Assembly (NCBI GenBank): GCA_014656015.1 | Contig: BNBP01000061.1 | Location: forward strand, 1-43,331 | Direction of reading: 5' to 3' | DNA from: Streptomyces griseoaurantiacus | GTDB lineage: Bacteria > Actinomycetota > Actinomycetes > Streptomycetales > Streptomycetaceae | DNA: 43,331 nt | Part shown: positions 7,465 to 15,894 of the stretch, piece after piece | How the letters are laid out: every line of letters starts with the position of its first letter | Position numbering within the stretch: position 1 is the stretch's first letter | Made by a program: the position numbers and the translations under genes | The notes under the pieces: generated by a model | What the model was told of the DNA's origin: nothing | Database searches by the model: none | Seen by the model: only the letters and a program-made list of their open reading frames with translations

Positions 7465-8331
7465 ATGACCGTCACTGCCCGCCGGGAGCTGGTGAGCCCC
7501 GCAACCCTCCATGCTGTTCGGTCCCTGGCCACGGACCTGACGATTCGGATCGTGGCAGAGCTGTGGGAGGCCCACGGGTTCGCGCCCATCCCGCCCGAAG
7601 AGTTGAAGTACCAGGACTCAGGGCAGCGGCGGACCGAGTTCATGCTCTACGCGGAGGGTGTGAATTGGTCCAACCCGGATCACGTTCTACGGGCACTGCT
7701 GGTTTTCGAGGACTTCATCCGGGAGTACCGCGACCCCAGTCAGCCGGGCACCCCGAAGTGGCTGGAGGACATCCGGGTACGGCTGGAGCGAGACGGGTTC
7801 CTGCTCGAAGGGAGTGGCCGGATCTCATGGCAGCGGCCCCCCGTCCGCCTTCTGGACCGCGACCTGAGCACTCTGAGCGACAGCTCAGGAATCGTGGTCG
7901 AGCTGGAGCGCATCCGGCGAGACCTGTCCACCGATCCTCACGGGGCCATCGGGGCCGCCAAGCAGCTCATCGAGGCCACGGCGAAAACAGCCCTCAGAGA
8001 GCTAGGCATCGAGATCGACAAGAACGCCGCGGTTCCCGCTCTGGTCAACACCGTTCAGAAGGCGTTGAAGCTCGATGCTGCCTCGGCGCCCGACGGGCCC
8101 GACGGCAGCAAGGCCGTGAAGAAGATCCTCTCGGGTTCGGTGAACATAGCCGTGGGTGTGGCAGAGCTGCGCAACCAGGGCTTCGGCAGTGGCCACGGTC
8201 AGGCGAGCGCTCCGTCCGGCCTCGGTGTCCGTCACGCCCGCCTGACTGTCAACGCTGCGGTGACCTGGTGCGAGCTGATCCTCGACACCCTCGCCGACCC
8301 CGCAGCACCGTGGCGGAAGGCCACCACCTGA
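7465..8331 (+). CDS. Abortive-infection family protein (Abi_C domain)
   Basis: The 288-residue product ends in an Abi_C (PF14355-like) domain at about residues 150-280. It contains GAIGAAKQLIEATAKTAL, then LVNTVQKALKL, then KKILSGSVNIAVGVAELRNQ and the GxGHG-type GFGSGHGQ, with a final helix (LTVNAAVTWCELILDTL). The N-terminal half is helical and likely a sensing or effector module (EFMLYAEGVNWSNPDHVLRA). Abi_C proteins are linked to phage exclusion, and the mechanism of this subtype is unknown. It is the last gene of the accessory block. No toxin/antitoxin partner is obvious except possibly the 112-aa protein upstream. Confidence 0.8.
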   Translation: MTVTARRELVSPATLHAVRSLATDLTIRIVAELWEAHGFAPIPPEELKYQDSGQRRTEFMLYAEGVNWSNPDHVLRALLVFEDFIREYRDPSQPGTPKWLEDIRVRLERDGFLLEGSGRISWQRPPVRLLDRDLSTLSDSSGIVVELERIRRDLSTDPHGAIGAAKQLIEATAKTALRELGIEIDKNAAVPALVNTVQKALKLDAASAPDGPDGSKAVKKILSGSVNIAVGVAELRNQGFGSGHGQASAPSGLGVRHARLTVNAAVTWCELILDTLADPAAPWRKATT

Positions 8332-8471
8332 CCTACTTCCACAACACCTCAACCTGGCTCGGGTCGCAGACGTTCTTCGGGGGGCGAGGGGTGGGCCGGA
8401 CGGTACCGGTCGAGCAACTCCTTGCGCACACCAGAGGGCATCCCCCCACGCAGCCCCCGCAGGGGACCCCG

Positions 8472-9173
8472 CTACCCCAGCCGCCCTCGCAAGAACGCCA
8501 CCGTGCTCTCCCACGCCGCCCCGGCCGCCTCCGCGTCGTACGCCTCCGGCCGGCCGTCGTTGAAGAACGCGTGTCCCGCGGGGTACACCCGCAGATCCGC
8601 CTCGACGCCCGCCTGCCGCCGGATCGCCTCCTTCAGTTCCTCCAGGCGCTCGAGCGGGATGCTCTCGTCCCGCTCGCCGTAGTGCCCGAGCACCTGCGCC
8701 CGCAGTCCCGAGAAGTCCGGCAGCTCCCCCTGGATCACGCCGTAGAACGGCACCGCCGCGCCGACCCGCGGGTCCGAGGCCGCCTGGTACAGCACGAAGC
8801 CGCCGCCCATGCAGAACCCGACGGACCCGACGGTCTCCGAGGTCACCTCCGGCAGCCCCAGCAGGTGGTCCACCGCCCCGGAGAGCAGCTCCACCCCGCG
8901 CGCCACCGGCAGCTCCCGCATCATCCGCAGGGCCTCCCCGCTGTCGTGGGCGACATTGCCGCCGTACAGGTCGGGGGCGAGGGCCACGAAGCCCTCCGCG
9001 GCGAGCCGGCGGGTGACGTCGGCGATGTGGTCGGTCAGACCCCACCACTCCTGGATGACGACGACCCCGGGGCCCCGTCCGGACGGCGGCAGGGCCAGGT
9101 AGCCGTGGGCCGTGGTGCCGGCGCTCGGGAAGGTCACGTTCTGGTGGGCGGGGGCACCGGTGGACTTCGGCAC
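8472..9173 (-). CDS. Dienelactone hydrolase family protein
   Basis: This is an alpha/beta hydrolase of the DLH family. It carries the Cys nucleophile elbow SVGFCMGGGF, an aspartate in GERDESI and a histidine in AGHAFFND, giving a Cys-Asp-His triad. The early segment GVVVIQEWWGLTDHI is typical. It is expected to open cyclic esters or lactones in the cytoplasm. The frame extends to 9275, but that extra N-terminus is not protein-like. I place the start near GTG 9173; a TTG at 9182 with a better-spaced GGAG is an alternative. It diverges from the VOC gene at 9382. Confidence 0.8.
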   Translation of the reverse strand: MPKSTGAPAHQNVTFPSAGTTAHGYLALPPSGRGPGVVVIQEWWGLTDHIADVTRRLAAEGFVALAPDLYGGNVAHDSGEALRMMRELPVARGVELLSGAVDHLLGLPEVTSETVGSVGFCMGGGFVLYQAASDPRVGAAVPFYGVIQGELPDFSGLRAQVLGHYGERDESIPLERLEELKEAIRRQAGVEADLRVYPAGHAFFNDGRPEAYDAEAAGAAWESTVAFLRGRLG

Positions 9174-9244
9174 TTCGGACAACGAGCTCAACTCCAATGG
9201 GAGGCGGTGCGTACGGGATGCGCGCGCCGGAGCGGCACGGCACA

Positions 9245-9329
9245 CTCCGGCGTGATCTTCAACGATGCCACGCACCCCGTCGGTGTTACGTATAACCTAT
9301 GAGCCGACCTCCGGCGTGCTACGTATAAC
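9245..9329. promoter_or_regulatory. Repeated elements between divergent DLH and VOC genes
   Basis: TACGTATAAC occurs at 9287-9296 and again at 9320-9329, 33 bp (about three helical turns) apart. CTCCGGCGTG occurs at 9245-9254 and 9309-9318. TACGTA is self-complementary, so each copy may be an operator. TATAAC could also act as a -10 element for the VOC gene. Confidence 0.5.
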
Positions 9330-9381
9330 GCCGGCCTTCGCAGCTACCCCGCCCCCACCCGCCCCGCCCCTCGGAAGGCCC

Positions 9382-9783
9382 ATGAACCGCATCGCCCTGG
9401 TCACCCTCGTCGTCGCCGACTACGACGAGGCGATCCGCCACTACACCGACGCCCTCGGCTTCCGGCTCGTGGAGGACACGCCCCGCCCCGACGGCTCCCG
9501 CTGGGTCGTCCTCGAACCGGCCGGGGCGCCCGGCGGCGGCACCGGACTCCTGCTGGCCCGCGCCAGGACCGACCCGCAGCGCGACCGCGTCGGCGACCAG
9601 ACCGGCGGCCGCGTCGGCTTCTTCCTGCACACCGACGACTTCGCCGGCGCCCACGCCCGGATGCGCGCGGCCGGAGTGACCTTCCTGGAGGAGCCCCGGC
9701 ACGAGCCCTACGGCACGGTCGCCGTCTTCCAGGACCTGTACGGCAACCGCTGGGACCTCCTCCAGCCCGCGGCCGAGGCCTGA
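9382..9783 (+). CDS. VOC (glyoxalase/extradiol) family protein
   Basis: The 133-residue product is a single glyoxalase-fold protein: LVTLVVADYDEAIRHYTDAL, then a central strand pair (VGFFLHTDDFAGAHARM), and the C-terminal FQDLYGNRWDLLQP. The glutamate that usually ends the last strand is replaced around LLQP, and metal binding is uncertain. It starts at ATG 9382 after GGAAGG; an upstream in-frame extension crosses the regulatory repeats and is unlikely. It may bind or detoxify a small aromatic or dicarbonyl compound together with the divergent hydrolase. Confidence 0.85.
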   Translation: MNRIALVTLVVADYDEAIRHYTDALGFRLVEDTPRPDGSRWVVLEPAGAPGGGTGLLLARARTDPQRDRVGDQTGGRVGFFLHTDDFAGAHARMRAAGVTFLEEPRHEPYGTVAVFQDLYGNRWDLLQPAAEA

Positions 9784-9870
9784 CCACCCCACCCCCCGAC
9801 GCCCCCAGCGCACCCCCGACACCCCGCACCCCGACACCCCGCACACGAGGAACAGGCAGAGCACACCGGC

Positions 9871-10974
9871 ATGACCACTCTCACCGACACCCCCACCACC
9901 CGCGTCCCCGCACCCGCCCTCGACACCGAGACCCTGCGCCGGCTCCCCAAGGCCGTCCTGCACGACCACCTCGACGGTGCCCTGCGCCCCTCCACCCTCC
10001 TCGAGCTGGCCGGGGCCGTCGGCCACCGCCTCCCCGCCGGCGACCCGGCCGCCCTGGCCGACTGGTTCCGCGCGGCCGCGGGCTCCGGCGACCTCGTGCG
10101 CTACATAGCCACCTTCGAGCACACCCTCGCCGTGCTGCAGACCCGCGAGGGCCTGCTCCGCGCCGCCGAGGAGTACGTCCTCGACCTCGCCGCCGACGGC
10201 GTCGTCCACGCCGAGGTGCGCTACGCGCCGGAGCTGATGGTGAAGGGGGGACTGGGCCTCGCGGAGGTCGTGGAGACCGTGCAGGAGGGCCTCGCGGCCG
10301 GCGCGGCGAAGGCGGCGGCCGGGGGCACCCCCGTCCGGGTGGGCACCCTGCTGTGCGGGATGCGCATGTTCGACCGCTGCCGCGAGGTCGCCGAACTGGC
10401 GGTGGCGTACCGGGACGCGGGCGTCGTCGGCTTCGACATCGCGGGCGCCGAGGACGGCTTCCCGCCCGCCGACCACCTCGACGCCTTCGCCTATCTGCGC
10501 CGCGAGAACATGCCGTTCACCATCCACGCCGGGGAGGCCCACGGCCTGCCCAGCATCCACCAGGCGCTGCAGGTGTGCGGGGCCCAGCGGATCGGCCACG
10601 GCGTCCGGATCATGGACGACATCGTGGACGGCCGGCCCGGGAGACTCGCTGCCTGGATCCGCGACCGCCGGGTCGCCCTGGAGATGTGCCCGACCTCCAA
10701 CCTCCAGACCGGAGCGGCCGGTTCGATCGCCGGGCACCCGATCACGGCTCTGCGCGACCTCGGCTTCCGGGTCACCCTCAACACCGACAACCGGCTGGTC
10801 TCGGGCACGACGATGACCCGCGAGATGGAACTCCTCGTGCGGGAGGCCGACTGGACGGCCGCCGACCTGCGCACGGTCACGGTGAACGCGCTGGAGAGCG
10901 CCTTCCTGCCGTACGCCGAGCGCCGCGCCCTCATCGAGGACGTGGTCCTGCCGGGGTACGCGGCCGTGCTCTGA
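9871..10974 (+). CDS. add: Adenosine deaminase
   Basis: The 367-residue product deaminates adenosine and deoxyadenosine to inosine and deoxyinosine in purine salvage. All signature residues are visible: HDHLDG (H31, H33), HAGEAHG (H219 zinc ligand, E222 proton donor), RIGHGVR (H243), and LNTDNRLVSG (D306 zinc ligand). The length is normal for the family. The ATG at 9871 gives the expected N-terminus. It is downstream of the VOC gene in the same direction with an 87-base gap. Confidence 0.95.
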   Translation: MTTLTDTPTTRVPAPALDTETLRRLPKAVLHDHLDGALRPSTLLELAGAVGHRLPAGDPAALADWFRAAAGSGDLVRYIATFEHTLAVLQTREGLLRAAEEYVLDLAADGVVHAEVRYAPELMVKGGLGLAEVVETVQEGLAAGAAKAAAGGTPVRVGTLLCGMRMFDRCREVAELAVAYRDAGVVGFDIAGAEDGFPPADHLDAFAYLRRENMPFTIHAGEAHGLPSIHQALQVCGAQRIGHGVRIMDDIVDGRPGRLAAWIRDRRVALEMCPTSNLQTGAAGSIAGHPITALRDLGFRVTLNTDNRLVSGTTMTREMELLVREADWTAADLRTVTVNALESAFLPYAERRALIEDVVLPGYAAVL

Positions 10975-10993
10975 TGCCTCCCGCGCCGGGCCG

Positions 10994-11509
10994 TCAGCCC
11001 GCGGTGGCCTCCAGCAGCCCTCGCACGTAGGCGGCCTGGCCGACGTGCTGGAGGTCGTCGGAGACCACGCTCACCAGGCGCGCGCCCAGTGTGACGGGCG
11101 GGTCCCAGCGTTCGTCCACGATCCGGTCCAGGTCCTGGGCGGCCAGGCCGCCCAGGAACGCCACGGTCCGCTCGTGGACGGCGTCGTGGTACCCGGTGAG
11201 CAGCTCGGCCGAGTCGACGCGGACCGCGGCGACCTTGGCCGGGGTGTGGCCGTAGCCGATGTCCCGCGGGGGGAGGTCGAGGGCGAACCGCTCGTGCCAG
11301 TCCTCGGAGAGCCAGGCCTGCTCGCGCTCGGCGACCTCGCAGACGTGGTCGTCCTGGACGCGGGTGAGATGCCAGACGAGCCAGGCGACGGAGTTGGTGC
11401 CCTCGGCGGGCCGGGCGTTGAGGAGGTCCGGGGAGAGGCCGTCGACGGCGGCGTGGACCTCTTCCCGGATGCGGCCGTAGGCGTCGATGAGGATGTCCTT
11501 CGCATGCAT
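10994..11509 (-). CDS. DinB/DUF664-type protein (putative thiol S-transferase fold)
   Basis: The product has about 171 residues, starting at ATG 11509. It is a four-helix-bundle DinB-superfamily protein with the expected His triad: VAWLVWHLTRVQDDH, LTGYHDAVHE and DDLQHVGQAAYV. In actinobacteria this fold is used by mycothiol- and bacillithiol-dependent transferases and isomerases. It converges with adenosine deaminase (19-base gap) and lies 49 bases downstream of the LysR gene on the same strand, so it could be on that transcript. The substrate is unknown. Confidence 0.8.
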   Translation of the reverse strand: MHAKDILIDAYGRIREEVHAAVDGLSPDLLNARPAEGTNSVAWLVWHLTRVQDDHVCEVAEREQAWLSEDWHERFALDLPPRDIGYGHTPAKVAAVRVDSAELLTGYHDAVHERTVAFLGGLAAQDLDRIVDERWDPPVTLGARLVSVVSDDLQHVGQAAYVRGLLEATAG

Positions 11510-11558
11510 GCGTCCACCATGACCGATCCGGGTGCGCGGGGCGATCACCGACGCCCCC

Positions 11559-12449
11559 TCAGTCGCTCCCGGCGGTCTCCAGCAGGCCCATCAGCGCCCG
11601 CGCGGCCGGACTCGTCGCGGCCTCGGCAGGCAGCAGCGCCACCGTCTCGTACGCGCGCTCGCCCACGCCCTTCAGATCCAGCGAGACCAGCCCGGCCGCC
11701 TCCCGCTTCGCGCCGAAGTGGCGCGGCACCACCGCCACCCCCAGCCCTTCCTGGACCAGCTCCAGCAGGCTGTGCACATCGCTCACCTCCAGCGCCACCG
11801 TGCGCCGCACGCCCGCCTCGGCGAACACCGCGTCCGTCGTGCGCCGGGGCCCCCAGTCGGGGTGGAAGTCCACGAACTCCTCCCCGCCCAGGTCCTCGGG
11901 CGTCACCGGCCCGCCGCGCGCCAGCCGGTGCGCCGGATGGCACAGCACCGTCATCGGCTCGGTTGTCAGCGGCACCGACCGCAGCTGGTCCCCGGCCACC
12001 GGCGTGCGTACCGCGAAGGCCAGGTCGACCCCGCCCGCCGCGACCTCCTCCGCGAGGGCCCCCGACCCCGCCTGCCGCAGCCGGATCTCCACCCGCGGAT
12101 GGAGCCGCCGGAACGCGGCGAGCAGCCGTGCCACCCGCACCCCCGCGATGCACTGCTCGGTGCCCACGCACAGGGTGCCGCGCAGCACACCCTGCACCGC
12201 CGCCACGGCCTCCTGGGCCGCCCGCACCCGGTCCAGGATGCGGACGGCCTCGGTGAACAGGGCCCGCCCTGCCTCGGTGAGCGTCACACTGCGGGTGGTG
12301 CGCACGAACAGCGGAGCCCGGAGCTCCCGCTCCAGCGCGCGCACGGAGGCGGAAAGACCGGACTGCGACACCATCAGCCGCTCGGCCGCGCGGGTGAAAT
12401 GCCGGTCCTCGGCGACGGCCACGAAGTGCCGCAGATGGCGAAGTTCCAT
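11559..12449 (-). CDS. LysR-family transcriptional regulator
   Basis: The product is about 296 residues with an N-terminal winged HTH (MELRHLRHFVAVAEDRHFTR; VSQSGLSASVRALERELRA) and a periplasmic-binding-like effector domain. The start is ATG 12449. It diverges from an aldo-keto reductase gene. The 134-base gap contains an AT-richer patch (near 12450-12480, including GAAGCTTAACC) where a T-N11-A LysR box would be expected. It therefore probably controls the reductase and itself. The inducer is unknown. Confidence 0.9.
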   Translation of the reverse strand: MELRHLRHFVAVAEDRHFTRAAERLMVSQSGLSASVRALERELRAPLFVRTTRSVTLTEAGRALFTEAVRILDRVRAAQEAVAAVQGVLRGTLCVGTEQCIAGVRVARLLAAFRRLHPRVEIRLRQAGSGALAEEVAAGGVDLAFAVRTPVAGDQLRSVPLTTEPMTVLCHPAHRLARGGPVTPEDLGGEEFVDFHPDWGPRRTTDAVFAEAGVRRTVALEVSDVHSLLELVQEGLGVAVVPRHFGAKREAAGLVSLDLKGVGERAYETVALLPAEAATSPAARALMGLLETAGSD

Positions 12450-12583
12450 GATTGAGAAGCTTAACCGCTGAGTTTCATCCGATTCTTCTGTTGGACCGCT
12501 GGCCGTCGGCCGACGAGAGTGGAACGCGCGCCGGCGCCCACCCCGCGCCGGACCCTGTTCGCAACAGCCTTCCTGGAGTGCAC

Positions 12584-13576
12584 GTGTACACGGCAGATCC
12601 CGCACGCTACGAGGCCATGCCCTACCGCCGCACCGGGCGCAGCGGCCTGAAGCTGCCCGCCCTCTCGCTCGGCCTGTGGCACAACTTCGGCCCCGACCGG
12701 CCCGTGGAGACCCAGCGGGAGATCCTGCGCCGCGCCTTCGACCTCGGCGTCACGCACTTCGACCTCGCCAACAACTACGGCCCGCCGCCCGGCGCCGCCG
12801 AGTCCGCGCTCGGCGAGGCCCTGAAGGCGGACTTCACGCCCTACCGCGACGAGCTGGTCGTCTCCACCAAGGCCGGATACCTCATGTGGCCGGGCCCGTA
12901 CGGCGAATGGGGCTCGCGCAAGTACCTGCTGTCCTCGCTCGACCAGAGCCTCACGCGCATGGGCCTGGAGTACGTCGACATCTTCTACTCGCACCGTCCT
13001 GACCCGGAGACTCCGCTGGAGGAGACGATGGGCGCCCTGCACTCCGCGGTCCAGCAGGGCAAGGCGCTGTACGTCGGAGTCTCCAACTACTCCCCGGAGC
13101 AGACCCGGGAGGCCGCCCGCATCCTCGGCGAGCTGGGCACCCCGCTCCTCATCCACCAGCCGCGCTACTCGATGCTCGACCGGCGCCCCGAGGAGGAGGG
13201 GCTGCTGGACACGCTGGACGAGCTGGGCACCGGCTCCATCGCCTACTCCCCGCTGGAGCAGGGGCTGCTCACCAGCCGCTACCTCGACGGCATCCCGGAG
13301 GACTCGCGGGCCGCGAGCGACAGCCCGTTCCTGACCGCCGACAAGGTCACCGAGGACCTCGTGGACCGGCTGCGCACGCTGAACGGCCTGGCCCGCGACC
13401 GCGGCCAGAGCCTCGCGCAGATGGCGCTGGCCTGGGTGCTGCGCGGCGGCCGGGTCACCTCCGCACTGGTCGGCGCGAGCAGCGCGCGGCAGCTCGAGGA
13501 CAGTGTGGCGGCCACGCACGCGCTGGACTTCGACGCGGAGGAGCTGGCCCGGATCGACGAGATCGTCAAGGGCTGA
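12584..13576 (+). CDS. mgrA: Aldo-keto reductase, L-glyceraldehyde 3-phosphate reductase type (YghZ/MgrA)
   Basis: The 330-residue product closely follows E. coli YghZ as I remember it: VYTADPARYEAMPYRRTGRS, LSLGLWHNFG, THFDLANNYGPPPGAAES, STKAGYLMWPGPYG, and VDIFYSHRPDPETP. The AKR tetrad is visible: D and Y in the FDLANNYG region, K in STKAGY, and H in FYSHR. It reduces L-glyceraldehyde 3-phosphate or methylglyoxal-like aldehydes using NADPH. GTG 12584 is chosen because GGAG precedes it by 6 bases and it aligns with the family N-terminus. It is followed by a strong terminator and is likely under the divergent LysR. Confidence 0.9.
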   Translation: MYTADPARYEAMPYRRTGRSGLKLPALSLGLWHNFGPDRPVETQREILRRAFDLGVTHFDLANNYGPPPGAAESALGEALKADFTPYRDELVVSTKAGYLMWPGPYGEWGSRKYLLSSLDQSLTRMGLEYVDIFYSHRPDPETPLEETMGALHSAVQQGKALYVGVSNYSPEQTREAARILGELGTPLLIHQPRYSMLDRRPEEEGLLDTLDELGTGSIAYSPLEQGLLTSRYLDGIPEDSRAASDSPFLTADKVTEDLVDRLRTLNGLARDRGQSLAQMALAWVLRGGRVTSALVGASSARQLEDSVAATHALDFDAEELARIDEIVKG

Positions 13577-13606
13577 CCGAACCCCTCGAAACCGAGTGAA
13601 TTCCGC

Positions 13607-13640
13607 ACGCGGCGGGTGGCACCGAAGCCACCCGCCGCGT
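13607..13640 (+). terminator. Terminator after the aldo-keto reductase
   Basis: A perfect 14-bp stem (13607-13620 with 13627-13640) has a 6-nt loop and is followed by TTT. Confidence 0.85.
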
Positions 13641-13691
13641 TTCGGCCATGCCCGCCGCGGAACAGGTCAAGAGACTGGCCGAAACCGCATG

Positions 13692-13719
13692 GTGACAGTG
13701 AGTCAGGAGTGGCGATACT
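13692..13719 (+). promoter_or_regulatory. Possible promoter for the 136-aa gene
   Basis: GTGACA (13692-13697) and GATACT (13714-13719) are 16 bases apart, resembling a housekeeping -35/-10 pair. They lie about 135 bases before the GTG start at 13853. Confidence 0.35.
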
Positions 13720-13852
13720 CGAACATAGGGCAATACGGCGACGATCGGAACGCGCTGCGGCATTTCACCGTCGGCCCGCCCAGGTGCACAGCGAGCGAAT
13801 GTCGGAACGACGGGCCTGGCCCGGCAGTGAGCGCCGCACTGGGGGAACGAAC

Positions 13853-14263
13853 GTGCACGACGAATTCCTGTGCCATGTGACCGCCTACGGGATCTGCGGC
13901 GGCAGACGGGTCGGTGTGCCCCTCGGCACCTACCGCGCCCCGACCCTGGCGCTGGCACTGTGGTGGATGCGCGACCGGGCGTTATGGATCGCCGAACGAC
14001 TCGATCCCCAGCCCGACAGCGCCCTGTATCCGCCCAACGCCATCGCCCCCGTCGGCGAGACCGTCCCCGACGTCCCCACCCTGCTGCGCGGCTGGTGCGG
14101 CGACGACGGCCAGCAGGAACTGGCCGCCGACGAGCTGGCCGCCGGGCGCCTCGTCCGCATCGCCACCAGCGACGACACCACCGAGTACGAGCTGATGGCC
14201 GAGTCCGTCGACGCCCTGCGCATCCAGCGCTTCGCCTCCGCCCTGTCCACCCCGGCGGCCTGA
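13853..14263 (+). CDS. Hypothetical protein, 136 aa
   Basis: The start is GTG 13853 after GGGGGA. The product begins VHDEFLCHVTAYGICGGRRV and contains TLALALWWMRDRALWIAERL and DDTTEYELMAESVDALRIQR. It looks like a soluble alpha/beta protein with a cluster of aromatic residues. No signal, membrane helix or known catalytic motif is seen. It is an isolated gene convergent with the streptophobe-type gene; a short dyad (CCTGAC/GTCAGG near 14288-14300) lies between them. The family is not recognised. Confidence 0.7.
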   Translation: MHDEFLCHVTAYGICGGRRVGVPLGTYRAPTLALALWWMRDRALWIAERLDPQPDSALYPPNAIAPVGETVPDVPTLLRGWCGDDGQQELAADELAAGRLVRIATSDDTTEYELMAESVDALRIQRFASALSTPAA

Positions 14264-14296
14264 GCGCCGGTACACCGGCCCGCACCGACCTGACGG

Positions 14297-15547
14297 TCAG
14301 GAGCCCTTGCCGCCGCCGTGCGGGAGGAACGGGGCCCGGCGCGCGCGCCCGCCGGCGGACGCCCGCACCCGACGGGCCGCGAGTCCGCCCAGCAGGCCCC
14401 CGGCCAGCCCCCAGGCCAGTGCGAGACCCACCGCGGGCCACACGCGCGGGCGCAGGAAGAGCACGCCGGAGAGCCCGCCGCCGAGGTCGCCCACGCCGAT
14501 CAGTGACAGTCCGTAGTGCGCGGAGATCCGGCACACGGCACAGACGGCGAGGACCGTCACGGCCAGCGCGAGGCCCGTGCGCACCGCGTGCCGCCACAGG
14601 GGGAGCCGGGCGGGGGAGCGCAGCGCGGCCGCGTACCCGGCCGACAGCACCAGCACGGCGTCCACCACGACCAGCCACCACACCCGCCCGTCGTGCCGGG
14701 CCAGGGCGCCCAGGTCCAGGGTGGAGACCTCGGGGGTGCGCAGGACCTCGTCGAGGAGGCGCGGCATCGGCAGCCCGAACGGCCCGTCCACCCTGCCGTC
14801 CCAGCGCGCCCCGAGGCCGAGAGTGAAGACCGGCCACACCACGTTCGGCAGTCCCAGCAGGAGGACGGCGAGTGTCCTGGCCGGATGCCCGCGGGTGGCG
14901 GCCACCACCAGCCCGATCACCGCACCGACGGCGAGGCACACGAGCAGCAGCCCCACCATGGCGTACGCCACCGGCCGCGCGGCGACCAGGGGGCGGGGCA
15001 GCGGCAGTGCGCGGGAGGCGAGCGCGGTGAGGGCGAGGACGCCGGCGGCCCAGACCAGGCCGAGGAGCACGGTCACCGGCACGTCCGTGGTGAAGCCGAT
15101 CTCGGGGGAGAGACCGAGGATCTCGCCCAGGTCGCCGAGGGTGCCCTCGCCGAGGGGGACGGTGAAGGTGTGGTGGGCGGTGAGGGACACCGTGAGCAGG
15201 GCGGGGAGCCAGAGCACGAGGATGCGGGCGGCGTACGCCCCGGGGTGCGTCCCCGGAGCGTGGCGCCGGAAGGCGGCGGCCAGGACGAGGGCGCCGGCGA
15301 GGGCGACCGACAGGGGCATCACGGTGAGGTCGCCGCGGGAACCGGCGAGGTCCCCGGCGTGGCCGTCGAGCGTGACGGTGCCGCCGAGCGCGGCCACCAC
15401 GGTGGCGAGGACGACACGGGGGAAGGCCCCGGCGGGCAGAGCGGTCGCGCCGGCCGCCGCGAGGCCGAGGGCGGCGGTGCAGAGCATGGTCAGGAAGGTG
15501 GCGAGAACGGCGGCGAGCGCGTGCAGCCACTCGCGGAGGGTGCGCAC
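14297..15547 (-). CDS. Streptophobe-family multi-pass membrane protein
   Basis: The 416-residue product is very hydrophobic, with about ten predicted membrane helices (for example ALAAVLATFLTMLCTAALGL and LLLVCLAVGAVIGLVVAA). It has a loop (GGTVTLDGHAGDL...GDLTVMPLSVA) that I associate with the streptophobe family of Streptomyces membrane proteins of unknown role. The C-terminus is short and basic (ARRVRASAGGRARRAPF). The start is GTG 15547 with only a weak GAGAT site. The ~29-bp minisatellite lies directly upstream. It is not obviously in an operon. Confidence 0.75.
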   Translation of the reverse strand: MRTLREWLHALAAVLATFLTMLCTAALGLAAAGATALPAGAFPRVVLATVVAALGGTVTLDGHAGDLAGSRGDLTVMPLSVALAGALVLAAAFRRHAPGTHPGAYAARILVLWLPALLTVSLTAHHTFTVPLGEGTLGDLGEILGLSPEIGFTTDVPVTVLLGLVWAAGVLALTALASRALPLPRPLVAARPVAYAMVGLLLVCLAVGAVIGLVVAATRGHPARTLAVLLLGLPNVVWPVFTLGLGARWDGRVDGPFGLPMPRLLDEVLRTPEVSTLDLGALARHDGRVWWLVVVDAVLVLSAGYAAALRSPARLPLWRHAVRTGLALAVTVLAVCAVCRISAHYGLSLIGVGDLGGGLSGVLFLRPRVWPAVGLALAWGLAGGLLGGLAARRVRASAGGRARRAPFLPHGGGKGS

Positions 15548-15600
15548 GATCTCACGCTATGTGCGCGGAGCGGCCGGCGCGCGCCGACGGCGGAGCGCGG

Positions 15601-15880
15601 GGGAAGCGGGCCGGCACCCCGGCGAGGGAAGCGGGCGCCCCCGCGGGGAGGCGCGGGAGAGTGCGAGCCCGGTGGGGAGCGCCGGAGAGCGGTCGCCTGT
15701 GGGGGGCGTCGGGAAAAACGAGCCCCGGGCGGAGGAGCGCGGGAGAGTGCGAGCCCGGTGTGGAACGCCGGAGAGCGGTCGCCCGCGGGGGAGCGCCGGG
15801 AAAGGGCGCCCCGGCGGGGAGGCGCGGGAGAGTGCGAGCCGGGCGGGGGAGTGCCGGAGCGAGGCGGCCCGCCCACCGCC
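15601..15880. repeat. GC-rich minisatellite (~29-bp unit, ~86-bp higher-order repeat)
   Basis: About ten imperfect copies of a ~28-29-bp unit fill the gap upstream of the streptophobe gene. The unit is roughly GCGCGGGAGAGTGCGAGCCC plus a short GGGGA-type tail. A three-unit higher-order period of 85-86 bp is visible: GCGCGGGAGAGTGCG begins at 15651, 15737 and 15822. Variants include CGCCGGAGAGCGGTCGCC and CGCCGGGAAAGGGCGCC. No gene is supported in 15548-15894. Confidence 0.85.
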
Positions 15881-15894
15881 CGAGCCGCCGGGAT

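Noticed and set aside
9174..9275. Extended N-terminus of the dienelactone hydrolase
   Set aside because: The extra ~34 residues are Arg/Ala-rich, unlike the family, and overlap the regulatory repeats.
15601..15880. CRISPR-like array
   Set aside because: Units are tandem and degenerate, without unique spacers of constant length, and no cas genes are present.
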